DNA from: an uncultured Eubacteriales bacterium
GTDB lineage: Bacteria > Bacillota > Clostridia > Lachnospirales > Lachnospiraceae
Length of the DNA: 64,000 bases
NCBI GenBank assembly: GCA_900314565.1
Contig: OMVU01000012.1
Location: 1 to 64,000 of the forward strand
Reading direction: 5' to 3'
Positions 42,198 to 51,336 of the stretch are shown piece after piece. The position numbers and the translations under genes are program-made. Position 1 is the stretch's first letter, and the number at the start of each line of letters is the position of its first letter. Under the pieces are notes generated by a model. That model was not told the DNA's origin, made no database searches, and worked only from the letters and a program-made list of their open reading frames with translations.

Positions 42198-43757
42198 ATG
42201 AAAAGTACACGGACTGTTGAAGAAAAAAGTGAGGTCAGGAACGGTGTATTCAGGTTCCTTTTTGTGGGAATTGCGGCGATCATCCAGATCGGGTGGGTTG
42301 CCTTCCTTCTTTCATATGTCGTCGAGAAGTATCCGATCGCGGTCGTGGTCATGGACTTTTTCGCGCTGGCGGTCGTGATCGCAATATACAGCCGTCATGT
42401 CAATTCAGCGATGAAGATGCCCTGGATCATGCTGATCCTTTCCTTTCCCCTTCTGGGACTGGTCTTCTATCTGGAAGTCGGCATGTCCGGTGCGCATAAG
42501 GCGATGGAGCGCCGTTTCAGCCGGTGCAAAGAGGTAATAGAGCCTCTTTTCCCTGACCGGCATGAGGTCGTGGATAAGCTCTGTGAACAGAATCTGACGG
42601 TAGGCAACCAGTTCAGATATCTGCAGAATATTGCCGGATTTCCCGCATATGACAATTCCGATGTGGAATTTTTCGCGGAAGCTTCTGATGCGTTCGAGCG
42701 GCAGAAGGAGGAGCTTCGGAAGGCAGAGCATTTCATTTTTATGGAATACTTTGCGATCGAGGACGCCGAGGCATTTGCCGGGGTGCATGAGATCCTCAAA
42801 GAGCGGGCAGCCGCGGGTGTTGAAGTACGTCTTTTCTACGACGATGTGGGAAGTATCAGCTTTATCAACACAGACTTTGTGGACCGCATGGAGGCGGACG
42901 GGATCCATTGCCGCGTGTTCAATCAGCTGTTCCTGCTCTTTAATATGTTCATGAATCACAGGGATCACCGCAAGATGACGATCATCGACGGAAAGGTGGC
43001 ATTCACGGGCGGTTATAATCTTGCGAATGAGTACTTCAATATTACCCATCCGTTCGGGCAGTGGAAGGATACCGGTGTCATGATCCACGGCGACGCGGTC
43101 CAGAGCTTTACCATCATGTTCCTGGAAATGTGGAATGCGATCCGTTCCGAGAGGCTTGACGAAGCGAGCTTCCAGAATTATTTCCCGAAGGTCGAGTATG
43201 AATCGAAGGAAAAGGGATATTTTCTGCCTTACTGGGACAGCCCGATGGACGAGGAGCGCATCGGTGAAAATGTCTACATGAACGTCCTGAACGGAGCGGA
43301 GAGGTACGCCTATTTCACCACTCCATATCTGATCATCACGGATGAACTCTCCCAGGCCTTTGCTCTGGCTGCGAAGCGCGGCGTGGATGTAAGGATCATC
43401 ACCCCGGGAATTCCGGATAAAAAGCTCATCTTTTTGATGACAAGGTCCTTCTATGGCCAGCTTGCAGAAGCCGGCGTCCGGATCTTTGAATACAGTCCCG
43501 GTTTCATTCATGCTAAGCAGTCCGTTTCGGACGACAGGGTCGCGACCTGCGGCACGATCAATATGGACTACAGAAGTCTTTACCATCATTTTGAGATGGG
43601 GACGCTCATGCACGGGTTCAAGGCCATCGATGATATGAAGCAGGATTTTGATAATCTCTTCGAACAGTGTGAAGAAATCACGGAAAAGTACCGCAACATA
43701 TCGACCGTAAGGAGGATCGTTCAGCTCATACTCAGATTGATCTCTCCGCTGGCCTGA
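42198..43757 (+). CDS. cls: Cardiolipin synthase (phospholipase D superfamily)
   Basis: A 519-residue membrane enzyme that condenses two phosphatidylglycerols into cardiolipin. Two or three N-terminal transmembrane segments (IAAIIQIGWVAFLLSYVV; FFALAVVIAIYS; WIMLILSFPLLGLVFYLEVG) precede two HKD catalytic motifs, HRKMTIIDGKVAFTGG and IHAKQSVSDDRVATCGTINMDYRS. The length and order fit clostridial ClsA/ClsB-type enzymes. AGGAAAGGAGC lies upstream of the ATG. Its promoter region has been displaced or replaced by the MITE copy ending 34 bp before the start. Confidence 0.93.
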   Translation: MKSTRTVEEKSEVRNGVFRFLFVGIAAIIQIGWVAFLLSYVVEKYPIAVVVMDFFALAVVIAIYSRHVNSAMKMPWIMLILSFPLLGLVFYLEVGMSGAHKAMERRFSRCKEVIEPLFPDRHEVVDKLCEQNLTVGNQFRYLQNIAGFPAYDNSDVEFFAEASDAFERQKEELRKAEHFIFMEYFAIEDAEAFAGVHEILKERAAAGVEVRLFYDDVGSISFINTDFVDRMEADGIHCRVFNQLFLLFNMFMNHRDHRKMTIIDGKVAFTGGYNLANEYFNITHPFGQWKDTGVMIHGDAVQSFTIMFLEMWNAIRSERLDEASFQNYFPKVEYESKEKGYFLPYWDSPMDEERIGENVYMNVLNGAERYAYFTTPYLIITDELSQAFALAAKRGVDVRIITPGIPDKKLIFLMTRSFYGQLAEAGVRIFEYSPGFIHAKQSVSDDRVATCGTINMDYRSLYHHFEMGTLMHGFKAIDDMKQDFDNLFEQCEEITEKYRNISTVRRIVQLILRLISPLA

Positions 43758-43838
43758 CAGCCGGTTGAAGTCCCGCGGGCGAGGCTCAAAGCGGGAAAAA
43801 TACACGCACGGATAGAGGAAGGATGCCGGAATTTAAAA

Positions 43839-44549
43839 ATGGATGAATTTAGTGCAGGAATACAGGGACCCGGCGGGGACGCCGGGGAGCAGAGCGGAGA
43901 ACGTTCGGAGATCGAGATCTTTGATTTTGTGAACCAGAAGCCGGACCTCACGACGATGGACAAAGGGCTTTTCATAGAGAGCGGTGCCAGGAACCTTCCG
44001 AAGAGAACGCAGGATTCGGGAGAGCCCGGGCCCAGATATGAAAATGCGTGGGAGGAGATCGAACTTCGGGACACTGAGCGGAGAGCAGAAGAAAAACGCA
44101 GGGCAGAGTCCGTAAAGAAGAAAAGATCGGGAACACGCAGTACAGAGGGCGGAAACGGGAAGAAGCACAGGTCCGGAGCGCGCGGGACAGGAGCCGGAGA
44201 CGGAAAGAAGCGTACGGCCGGAATTCACGGGTCCGAGACCGGGAGAAAGCATGCGGATGTGAAGCGTGCGGGAGAGTCCGGGAAGAGGCGCGTGGCCGGT
44301 AAGCGCAGAGCGCAGAGGATCGACAGAATGAGACGGGAACGGGCTGTAAGGATCCGAATCGTGTTGATCGCGGCACTTGTTCTTATCTGCGTTCTGGCAG
44401 GGATCTTCTTTGCGCGGAAAAAACGCGAGGATACGGCGATTCCCGTGACGGTCCGGAGAGAGCCGGCCGCTTTCGTATCAATTCCGGAGGAATTGAGCGG
44501 CAGGAGCGCTCCGGCTTTCCTGATGGAGGAGGTCTGTCTATGGGAATGA
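43839..44549 (+). CDS. Basic, single-span membrane protein of unknown function
   Basis: A 236-residue protein with an acidic N-terminus (SEIEIFDFVNQKPDLTTMDKG). A long basic low-complexity stretch rich in Arg/Lys/Gly (residues about 75-165, with repeated GAxGTGAGDGKKR-like units) follows. One transmembrane helix (IRIVLIAALVLICVLAGIFF, about 172-191) and a short extracellular end complete it. The basic region could bind DNA, RNA or acidic lipid next to the membrane; this is inference. Its stop overlaps the start of the following SDR gene, so they are co-transcribed. I do not recognise the family. Confidence 0.7.
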   Translation: MDEFSAGIQGPGGDAGEQSGERSEIEIFDFVNQKPDLTTMDKGLFIESGARNLPKRTQDSGEPGPRYENAWEEIELRDTERRAEEKRRAESVKKKRSGTRSTEGGNGKKHRSGARGTGAGDGKKRTAGIHGSETGRKHADVKRAGESGKRRVAGKRRAQRIDRMRRERAVRIRIVLIAALVLICVLAGIFFARKKREDTAIPVTVRREPAAFVSIPEELSGRSAPAFLMEEVCLWE

Positions 44550-45313
44550 CAGCTGTGGTCACAGGAGCCTCCGGCGGATTCGGATATGAATTCGCAAAGC
44601 TCCTCGCGAGGGATGGATATGACCTCGTACTCGTTGCGAGAAGCGGAGATAAACTGAAGAAAATAGCAGACCATCTTTCGCGCCGTTTTGGCGTAACGGT
44701 CTATGTGTTCGAAAAGGATCTGTCGGAGAAGGATGCCGCGGAGGAAGTGTTTTCATTTGCCGCGGAGAAAGATCCGTCGCCGGAGATCCTGATCAATAAC
44801 GCCGGTTTCGGGGATTACGGAAGCTTTGCGGATGGGGATTATGAGAAGCTGACGCAGATGGTCGATCTCAATGACCGGACACTCATGCAGCTTACACACC
44901 TGTTCCTTCAGCCGATGATTGCTTCGGGAAAGGGAAGGATCCTCAATGTCGCCTCGATCGCATCCTTTATGCCGGGCCCCAATATGGCGCTTTATTATGC
45001 CACGAAGGCTTTTGTCCTTTCCCTGACGGAAGGGCTCGCCGAGGAGCTTCGGGGAACAGGTGTAACGGTCACAGCTCTCTGTCCCGGGCCCACAGACACG
45101 GGTTTTGTGAAGAGGGCGAATATGCCGGGCTCACGCTTTTCTGATATATTCCGATTTACGAAGCCCTCGGGGGTGGCGAGGGCCGGGTACGGGGCGCTCA
45201 TGAAGGGAAAGACAATTGAAGTTCCGGGCGCTCTCAATTATCTTGCATCGGCCGGTGTCCGGCTGCTTCCCAGAGGGCTTGTCCGGAGGATCGTATACCG
45301 GTTCCAGAAGTGA
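44540..45313 (+). CDS. Short-chain dehydrogenase/reductase
   Basis: A 257-residue classical SDR. The cofactor loop is TGASGGFGYEFA, NNAGFGDYG is the structural motif, the catalytic Ser is in LNVASIASF, and YYATKAF supplies YxxxK. LCPGPTDTGF follows. The arginine after the first strand (LVARS) favours NADPH. The substrate is unknown; it resembles the DltE/YqjQ-like reductases of firmicutes. GGAGGAGG lies upstream of the ATG, inside the preceding gene. Confidence 0.92.
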   Translation: MGMTAVVTGASGGFGYEFAKLLARDGYDLVLVARSGDKLKKIADHLSRRFGVTVYVFEKDLSEKDAAEEVFSFAAEKDPSPEILINNAGFGDYGSFADGDYEKLTQMVDLNDRTLMQLTHLFLQPMIASGKGRILNVASIASFMPGPNMALYYATKAFVLSLTEGLAEELRGTGVTVTALCPGPTDTGFVKRANMPGSRFSDIFRFTKPSGVARAGYGALMKGKTIEVPGALNYLASAGVRLLPRGLVRRIVYRFQK

Positions 45314-45367
45314 ACTTAAGCTCTGACAGCTGCTGCGGCCATTCAGACAGGAAAGAGATGAACAGTT

Positions 45368-46378
45368 TTGCGGAAATATGAAGAAGTCAGGCAGCCGGAA
45401 CATGGCCTTCAATCCAGACGGGTCTTTACCTGGACGGCCGGTCCGGAGGATGCCGGGCGCCCGGTGAGAGATATCATTTTGTATAAATGGAAGCTCGTCT
45501 CGCACGATGTCGCCCGGGCGAAATATGAGACAGACCATGGCATCACGGTCAACGGGGAGACGGTCTTTGTAGACCGGCGTCTTCGGGAGGGGGATACGCT
45601 CCGTGTCGTGCTCACGGACTGCGCGCCCGAAAAGATCGTTCCGACGGACGAGCCGATAGAAATCGTCTATGAGGACGAGGATCTGATCTGTCTGAATAAG
45701 CCTGCGGGCGTCGTTGTACACCCGTCTCACGGGCATTTTGCGGATTCGCTCGCGAACCGGCTGGCTTTTTATTTTCAGAAGAAAAATGAACCCCACGAGA
45801 TCCGTACGGTAGGACGTCTCGACAAGGACACCTCCGGACTCATCTGCTTTGCGAAAAGCCGGTCGGCGGTCGCGAGGATGGATGATCAGGCGGAGAAGGG
45901 CATCAGAAGGAAAATATATTATGCCCTCTGTGAGGGGATTTTTGATGCGCAGGAGGGGGTCATTGAGGTTCCGATCGAGCGGGAATTTGCCGGAAAGCAG
46001 AAGCGGACTGTGAGGGAAGGCGGAGATTATGCGCTGACCGGATACACGGTGCTGCGGCAATACGCCGGGTATGCCCTTGTAAGAGTCGAGATCCGGACCG
46101 GTCGGACGCATCAGATCCGCGTGCATATGGCGCATATCGGCCATCCGCTCCTTGGCGATCCCCTGTACGGACGGGGAAAGAATCCGGATCCGGTCCTAAA
46201 GGACGCGGATACCGGGCTTTGCCGGGCCGCGCTGCACGCGGGAGAGATTCTTTTTCTCCAGCCGTTTTCGGGGGAAAAGATCTGCCTTCGGGCTGCCCTG
46301 CCGGAGGATATGCGCGCGTTCCTTGAAGGGACGGAACCGCCTCTTTTCTTTTCCGAAGGGACAGCAGATACGCCATAA
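45368..46378 (+). CDS. RluA-family pseudouridine synthase
   Basis: A 336-residue RNA pseudouridine synthase. An N-terminal S4-like segment (LYKWKLVSHDVARAKY; ITVNGETV) precedes the catalytic core IVYEDEDLICLNKPAGVVVHPS and GRLDKDTSGLICFAKS with the catalytic Asp. ALVRVEIRTGRTHQIRVHMAHIGHPLLGD follows. This resembles RluD/YlyB-type enzymes acting on 23S rRNA, but the exact site is not readable. The only start upstream of the conserved part is TTG at 45368. Confidence 0.9.
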   Translation: MRKYEEVRQPEHGLQSRRVFTWTAGPEDAGRPVRDIILYKWKLVSHDVARAKYETDHGITVNGETVFVDRRLREGDTLRVVLTDCAPEKIVPTDEPIEIVYEDEDLICLNKPAGVVVHPSHGHFADSLANRLAFYFQKKNEPHEIRTVGRLDKDTSGLICFAKSRSAVARMDDQAEKGIRRKIYYALCEGIFDAQEGVIEVPIEREFAGKQKRTVREGGDYALTGYTVLRQYAGYALVRVEIRTGRTHQIRVHMAHIGHPLLGDPLYGRGKNPDPVLKDADTGLCRAALHAGEILFLQPFSGEKICLRAALPEDMRAFLEGTEPPLFFSEGTADTP

Positions 46379-46443
46379 AGCGCATGCGGAATTCCTGTCT
46401 GCTTTGGGCTGACCGGGAGGATTCCCAGAGAAAGGTATTTCAG

Positions 46444-47466
46444 ATGATTATTATATTGAAGAACGATCCGGATCCCTGGCAGCTCGAGGATCTGACAGGC
46501 TGGCTGCGCGATCTCGGACTGACGGTCTGTCCGACGGTGGGTGTGGGGCAGACGATCCTCGGTCTTGTCGGAGATACGAGCCGTGTAGATGCGGATCTGA
46601 TCGCCGCCCTTGATATCGTTGAGGACGTAAAGCGCGTCCAGGAGCCTTTTAAGAATGTGAACCGGAAGTTCCACCCGGAGAACACTGTTGTTTCAGTCGG
46701 GCAGGCAGTTTTCGGGGACGGTTCGCTTACTCTGATCGCCGGTCCCTGTGCCGTGGAAAATGAAGAGCAGATCTTATCCGCGGCTTATGCCGTAAAAAAT
46801 GCGGGCGCACAGATCCTGCGGGCAGGCGCGTTCCGGTCAAGGACATCCCCTTACTCCTTTCAGGGGCTGAAAGTCGAAGGCATGCGTCTTCTGCTGAAGG
46901 CCGGCGAGGCGACGGGGCTTCCCGTTATGACAGAGATTCTCGACGCTTCACAGCTTCCGCTCTTTAAGGACGTGGATCTTATTGAAGTGGGCTCCGGCAA
47001 TGTCCGCAACTATCACCTTCTGACCGCGCTCGGCAGGATCAAAAAGCCGGTTCTCTTAAGGCGCGGCCCGGCTATGACCTACGAGGAGTGGCTGATGAGC
47101 GCGGAATATATTCTCGCGGGCGGGAACGGCCGGGTCATACTCTGCGAGAGCGGAATCAGGACATTTGAAAATTACACAAAGAATACGTTTGATATAACAA
47201 GCATACCGGTCCTTAAGGCCCTCACACATCTGCCGGTCGCAGCGGATCCGTGTCAGGCATCGGGAAAGTACAGCCTTGTGCCGCACCTTGCCTCCGCAGC
47301 CTGTGCAGCCGGTGCGGACGGGCTCGTCATGGAGGTGCATCCGGATCCCCAGCATGCGCTCTGCGAGGGGGAACGGCAGCTTGAGTTCGATAAGTTTTCG
47401 GCGCTTGCCGGGAAGCTTTTCGCACTGCATGGGACTGTACGGGAAGGAGAAAGGGAAGATGAGTGA
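46444..47466 (+). CDS. aroF: 3-deoxy-7-phosphoheptulonate synthase, type I-beta
   Basis: A 340-residue enzyme of the first shikimate-pathway step, joining phosphoenolpyruvate and erythrose 4-phosphate. The N-terminal 70 residues (MIIILKNDPDPWQLEDL) form the ferredoxin-like regulatory domain of the beta subtype. The barrel has LIAGPCAVENEEQIL, RAGAFRSRTSPYSFQGL, EIGSGN-like EVGSGNVRNYHLL and RRGPAMTYEEW. The late metal-binding residues include PVAADPCQASGKYSLVPHLA and GADGLVMEVHPDP. It overlaps pheA by 8 bp, placing aromatic amino acid genes together. Confidence 0.95.
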   Translation: MIIILKNDPDPWQLEDLTGWLRDLGLTVCPTVGVGQTILGLVGDTSRVDADLIAALDIVEDVKRVQEPFKNVNRKFHPENTVVSVGQAVFGDGSLTLIAGPCAVENEEQILSAAYAVKNAGAQILRAGAFRSRTSPYSFQGLKVEGMRLLLKAGEATGLPVMTEILDASQLPLFKDVDLIEVGSGNVRNYHLLTALGRIKKPVLLRRGPAMTYEEWLMSAEYILAGGNGRVILCESGIRTFENYTKNTFDITSIPVLKALTHLPVAADPCQASGKYSLVPHLASAACAAGADGLVMEVHPDPQHALCEGERQLEFDKFSALAGKLFALHGTVREGEREDE

Positions 47467-48343
47467 CAGGATCATGATAGCCGGGACGGAATATACGCTC
47501 CTGGAAAACACTGCGACGTTCCCGAAAGTCGGGAGTGTGGCCTGTCAAGGCGTTCGGGGTGCTTATTCGGAGCAGGCTGCGAAGCGCATTTTCAATACGA
47601 CGAGACCGATGTTCTTCAAGACGTTCGGAGCGGTCATTCATGCCGTAAAATGCGGCATGTGTGAATTCGGAGTCCTTCCGATCGAGAACAATTCCTACGG
47701 TTCGGTGCGGGGCGTCTATGAAGCTCTGCGCACGGCCGGTGTGCATATCGTTCACGGAGACCGCATCCTGATCCGGCATCAGCTGCTGGTCAAGCCCGGA
47801 ACGAAATTTGAAGAGATCACAAGCATCCGCTCTCATGAACAGGCGATCGGGCAGTGTGCAACCTTCCTTCGGGAGGTCGAAGATCACATTCATGTAGTAC
47901 CTGTTCTCAACACGGCCGTTGCCGCGCGGTATGTCGCAGAGACGGATGATCCCGGCGCGGCAGCGATCGCCTCCCCTGAGGCGGGGGCTGTCTACGGACT
48001 TCAGTCGCTCGAGAACAGGGTCTCGGACAGTGACAATAATTATACCAGATTCGTCTGTGTGACGACGAAGCCCGTGATTTACCCCGGTGCGAACAGGATC
48101 TCCATGATCCTCTCAGTCAGCCATACGCCCGGCGCGCTCTATGAGACGATCGGCAGATTTGCGAACCGCGGGGTCAACATCATAAAGCTGGAGAGCTGCC
48201 CGATCGTCGGACGCGACTTTGAATTCCGCTTTTTCCTTGACGCGGAGGCGTCCTGTGCGGATCCGGAGGTGGCCGCGATGATCAATGAGCTGAGTGAGAC
48301 CTGCCCGGAATTTGTATTCCTGGGGAATTATGCCGAGGCCTGA
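47459..48343 (+). CDS. pheA: Prephenate dehydratase with ACT domain
   Basis: A 294-residue enzyme converting prephenate to phenylpyruvate for phenylalanine synthesis. The catalytic part has CQGVRGAYSEQAAKRIF, VLPIENNSYGSVRGVYEAL and NYTRFVCV with the essential Thr-Arg-Phe. The C-terminal ACT domain begins MILSVSHTPGALYETIGRFANRGVNI and reads LESCP where the phenylalanine-binding motif is normally ESRP. An upstream part of 25 residues before the first core strand is longer than usual. The ATG at 47459 follows GGGAAGGAGAAAGGG. Confidence 0.93.
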   Translation: MSDRIMIAGTEYTLLENTATFPKVGSVACQGVRGAYSEQAAKRIFNTTRPMFFKTFGAVIHAVKCGMCEFGVLPIENNSYGSVRGVYEALRTAGVHIVHGDRILIRHQLLVKPGTKFEEITSIRSHEQAIGQCATFLREVEDHIHVVPVLNTAVAARYVAETDDPGAAAIASPEAGAVYGLQSLENRVSDSDNNYTRFVCVTTKPVIYPGANRISMILSVSHTPGALYETIGRFANRGVNIIKLESCPIVGRDFEFRFFLDAEASCADPEVAAMINELSETCPEFVFLGNYAEA

Positions 48344-48462
48344 TGCCGTGGTGATGCCGGAGTGATGAGGGCAGAAAGCTTCTGACTTTCAGTCTGACAG
48401 AAAGTTCTTCACTTTTGGTCTTTTCTTTCAGGAATGCCTGTGCTATAATAACACTCGTCCGT

Positions 48463-48535
<73 letters not shown>

Positions 48536-48538
48536 TAT

Positions 48539-48588
48539 AAAAAAGTCCGATTTCACCGGTGTTTATCCGGAAAATCGGACTTTTTTAT
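48539..48588 (+). terminator. Terminator after tRNA-Ala
   Basis: AAAAAAGTCCGATTT pairs with AAATCGGACTTTTTT around an 18-nt loop, starting 4 nt after the tRNA. Confidence 0.9.
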
Positions 48589-48796
48589 TCTTCTCTGTTT
48601 TTGTTCGCTTTTCCTCCCTGTGAAAGATGATACGGTGCCTGAAACTTCTTTGTACACTCCCTCAGTTGTGTTATACTGGTAGAATAGTACGTGTTCCGTG
48701 AATGTCGGAGACAGTCTGACTGTCATGAGCGCATGCTGTTCTGAAAGATCCGGGCACCGTCTTTTCAGGCAGTGGTGTCCGTTATGGGGGGATAAA

Positions 48797-49765
48797 TTGA
48801 AGAAAAGCAATCATACAGGCAGCCTGCCGCCCGCAGGGATCTGGGCAGGAATCGTTCTGGTCTTTCTGATCGGGATCCTTCTCGGTTTTCTTCTCGGGCG
48901 AAGGACCGGGGCTGACCGCAAAGCGGAGACGGTTTCCGCCGAGACATCTGTCGGGTCCGCGGCGGGTGCAGCCGGAGAGCCGGATCTGCCTCCGGCAGCA
49001 GTGACGCCGGAAGCCGTGGTGACCGCTTCGCCGTCGTCGGATGTGACCGCAGTCCCGACTGAGGGACCGGCACTTTTGACGGATATCACGGCACTGCCGC
49101 CCGGTTATGTTTTTGCAGACGGTGAGTTTGATTTTGAATCGATCGACGGTTATTTTGTGATCAGGGAAATTGTACCCGGAGACGGAATCTTTGAGAGGAT
49201 CAACGGAAAGTCTTATTATGAGAATGACAACGTTGCACTTTCGGATCTGCGATATCTGATGGTCCCGCATTATAATTTTGACGGGAAGATACAGGTCGGA
49301 GAGATCATCGTCAATGCCCGGCTGGCTGAGGAGTTCATTCAGATATTCAGGGAATTCTTCGCGATCGGATATCAGATAAAATCCATGTATCTGATCGACA
49401 ACTACTGGCAGCCCAGCGGGGATCCCGATGACGCTGATACCGCTTCGATCAACGAGGACAACACATCTGCGTTCAGCTATCGCGTCATCACGTACGGTAC
49501 GAACCTGTCCCGTCATGCGTATGGCTGCGCGATCGATCTCAATCCGCTTGAAAACCCCTATGCCACCGTCTCGGAGGACGGAAGCCTGTACACGATCCAT
49601 GAGGAATCGCGTCAATATCTGTACAACAGATCGTCCGCAATGCCCCACGTGATCACGCACGAGGATCCCGCTTATCAGATATTTGTCATTGAGCACGGGT
49701 TCACCTGGGGAGGGGACTGGGATAACGTAGTAGACTATCAGCATTTTGAAAAAATGGTCCAGTGA
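48797..49765 (+). CDS. M15-family D,D- or L,D-carboxypeptidase-like membrane protein
   Basis: A 322-residue anchored peptidase. One transmembrane helix (GIWAGIVLVFLIGILLGFLLG, about residues 12-33) is followed by a Pro/Ala/Thr-rich linker and a C-terminal M15 zinc peptidase domain. LSRHAYGCAIDLNPLENPY supplies zinc His and Asp, HVITHEDPAYQIF follows, and DYQHFEK holds the last His. Such VanY/CwlK-like enzymes trim peptidoglycan stem peptides. The start TTG at 48797 was chosen because GGGGGG lies just upstream and the membrane helix then falls at the N-terminus; an in-frame ATG at 48698 would add 33 residues. Confidence 0.88.
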   Translation: MKKSNHTGSLPPAGIWAGIVLVFLIGILLGFLLGRRTGADRKAETVSAETSVGSAAGAAGEPDLPPAAVTPEAVVTASPSSDVTAVPTEGPALLTDITALPPGYVFADGEFDFESIDGYFVIREIVPGDGIFERINGKSYYENDNVALSDLRYLMVPHYNFDGKIQVGEIIVNARLAEEFIQIFREFFAIGYQIKSMYLIDNYWQPSGDPDDADTASINEDNTSAFSYRVITYGTNLSRHAYGCAIDLNPLENPYATVSEDGSLYTIHEESRQYLYNRSSAMPHVITHEDPAYQIFVIEHGFTWGGDWDNVVDYQHFEKMVQ

Positions 49766-49776
49766 GAGGAAAGCTT

Positions 49777-50736
49777 ATGAGATGTCCTTATTGCGGAGGT
49801 GAGACAGACGCGAACAGACCTTTCTGCAGGCATTGCGGAAAGCGGATCGATTCCATACAGGTCGAGCCTGTGCCAACAGGCCAGACAGGAGGGGAACGAT
49901 CGCCATACGGACAGGGAAGAGGAAACAGCCCGGCTCCTTATCCCGGCCGCGGAAGGGAGAGCAGGTCCCGCGGGGATATATTGATGATCGTGATCGGAGT
50001 GATCCTTGCCCTCGCAGCAGTGGGGATCGCGGTATTCATTCTGACGCACATGATCGGAGACGGGACTGCCGTGAGGAGAAAGGAGTCCACTGTAACCGCG
50101 GAAAGTAAAAAAACTGAATCGAAAAAAACGGAGAGCAGGACCGCGGCGAACGGAGGGGCTGAATCACAGGAGGCCGGGACGGAAGCTGTGGCACCGTCGG
50201 GGGACGTGACGGCAGAACCGACGGCGGCTCCGACAGAGACGCCGCTCCCGGCACTGTCCGCATCGTATTCCTGCGGAAGCATGCCCGGAGAGATCGCTTC
50301 TCTTTTCAAGATCATGATCACAGGCGGTGAGGCGTCTTCAGAACTCCATCAGAAGGAAGGAATTTACGATAATTCTCCGCAGATGGTATACGACGGTGAT
50401 CCGGTCACATCCTGGCAGCACGGAACAGAGGGAAACGGGACCGGTCAGCAGCTTCGGTTCACTTTTAACACTGCCAGTGTCCGGGCGATCTGTTTTAAGC
50501 TCGGCAATTGGAGGACTCCTGATCTGTACCGTCAGAACAGCAGGCCCAGCAGGATGCGTCTGACCCTGGGCGGAGAGACGGTAGATGTGTCCTTCACAGA
50601 TAACATGCAGAATCATTATATTGTCTTTAACAGGCCTGTCCCTGCAGCGGATATTTTGATCACCATCGCAGCAGCATATGACGGCACTGATTACAATGAC
50701 TGCTGTATCTCGGAGATGGAGCTCTACGCAGAGTAA
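49777..50736 (+). CDS. Zinc-ribbon membrane protein with NADase-type glycan-binding-like domain
   Basis: A 319-residue protein. It starts with a zinc ribbon CPYCGGETDANRPFCRHCGK (four Cys), then a flexible segment and one transmembrane helix (ILMIVIGVILALAAVGIAVFIL, about residues 68-90). A Lys/Thr/Glu/Ser-rich linker with SKKTESKKTES repeats follows. The C-terminal 150 residues form a beta-sandwich with YDGDPVTSWQHGTEGNGTGQ and KLGNWRTPDLYRQNSRP. Discoidin-like NADase-type glycan-binding domains look like this. Probable role: binding wall glycans outside while the zinc ribbon stays inside. Confidence 0.8.
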   Translation: MRCPYCGGETDANRPFCRHCGKRIDSIQVEPVPTGQTGGERSPYGQGRGNSPAPYPGRGRESRSRGDILMIVIGVILALAAVGIAVFILTHMIGDGTAVRRKESTVTAESKKTESKKTESRTAANGGAESQEAGTEAVAPSGDVTAEPTAAPTETPLPALSASYSCGSMPGEIASLFKIMITGGEASSELHQKEGIYDNSPQMVYDGDPVTSWQHGTEGNGTGQQLRFTFNTASVRAICFKLGNWRTPDLYRQNSRPSRMRLTLGGETVDVSFTDNMQNHYIVFNRPVPAADILITIAAAYDGTDYNDCCISEMELYAE

Positions 50737-50763
50737 GCAGTATCATTTTTTTGGAGGGTTATC

Positions 50764-51336
50764 ATGGAACATTTACAGCAAATCGAAGACAGCATTATGC
50801 TGTTTCTGCAGAGTATCCGCGATCCGGTCCTTTCAGCGATCCTTGTTCCGATCACAAAGAGCGGGAATCACGGTTATATTATGATCGCGCTGATCCTTCT
50901 GACCCTGCTTTTTAAATCTGAGAGAAAGACTTTCTTCACTGCCGCCCTGGGACTTATTCTGGGATCGCTCGTCACGATACTATTCCTGAAGCCGTTTTTT
51001 ATGCGCCCGCGTCCCTATGCGGCGATCGAGGGGCTCGTTGCACTTGTCAAAATGAAAAAAGATCCGAATTCCTTCCCTTCCGGTCATACGACCGCGGCAT
51101 TTGCCATGGCCATGGGATGGCAGCTCGCCTCGGAGAAAAAGTGGCTGAAGACCTTCGGATGGATATTTGCGGTCCTCATGGGATTTTCGAGGCTTTATGT
51201 CGGAGTTCATTATCCGACGGACGTGCTTGCCGGAGCCCTGATCGGGACGATGGGATCGGTGGTCGCATGGCAGATCGTGAAGAGGGTATTCGCGGCATTG
51301 GAAAAACGAAAGCGTGAGAAAAATGAAGGCATATAA
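50764..51336 (+). CDS. PAP2-family membrane phosphatase with canonical motifs
   Basis: A 190-residue membrane phosphatase with about five hydrophobic segments and the full acid phosphatase signature: KPFFMRPRPY (motif 1), PSGHTTAAF (motif 2) and SRLYVGVHYPTDV (motif 3). Undecaprenyl-pyrophosphate phosphatases of the BcrC/YbjG type look the same, so lipid-carrier recycling for cell-wall synthesis is likely. GGAGGGTTATC precedes the ATG. It overlaps the next gene's start. Compare the paralogue at 11463 with its altered motif 1. Confidence 0.92.
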   Translation: MEHLQQIEDSIMLFLQSIRDPVLSAILVPITKSGNHGYIMIALILLTLLFKSERKTFFTAALGLILGSLVTILFLKPFFMRPRPYAAIEGLVALVKMKKDPNSFPSGHTTAAFAMAMGWQLASEKKWLKTFGWIFAVLMGFSRLYVGVHYPTDVLAGALIGTMGSVVAWQIVKRVFAALEKRKREKNEGI

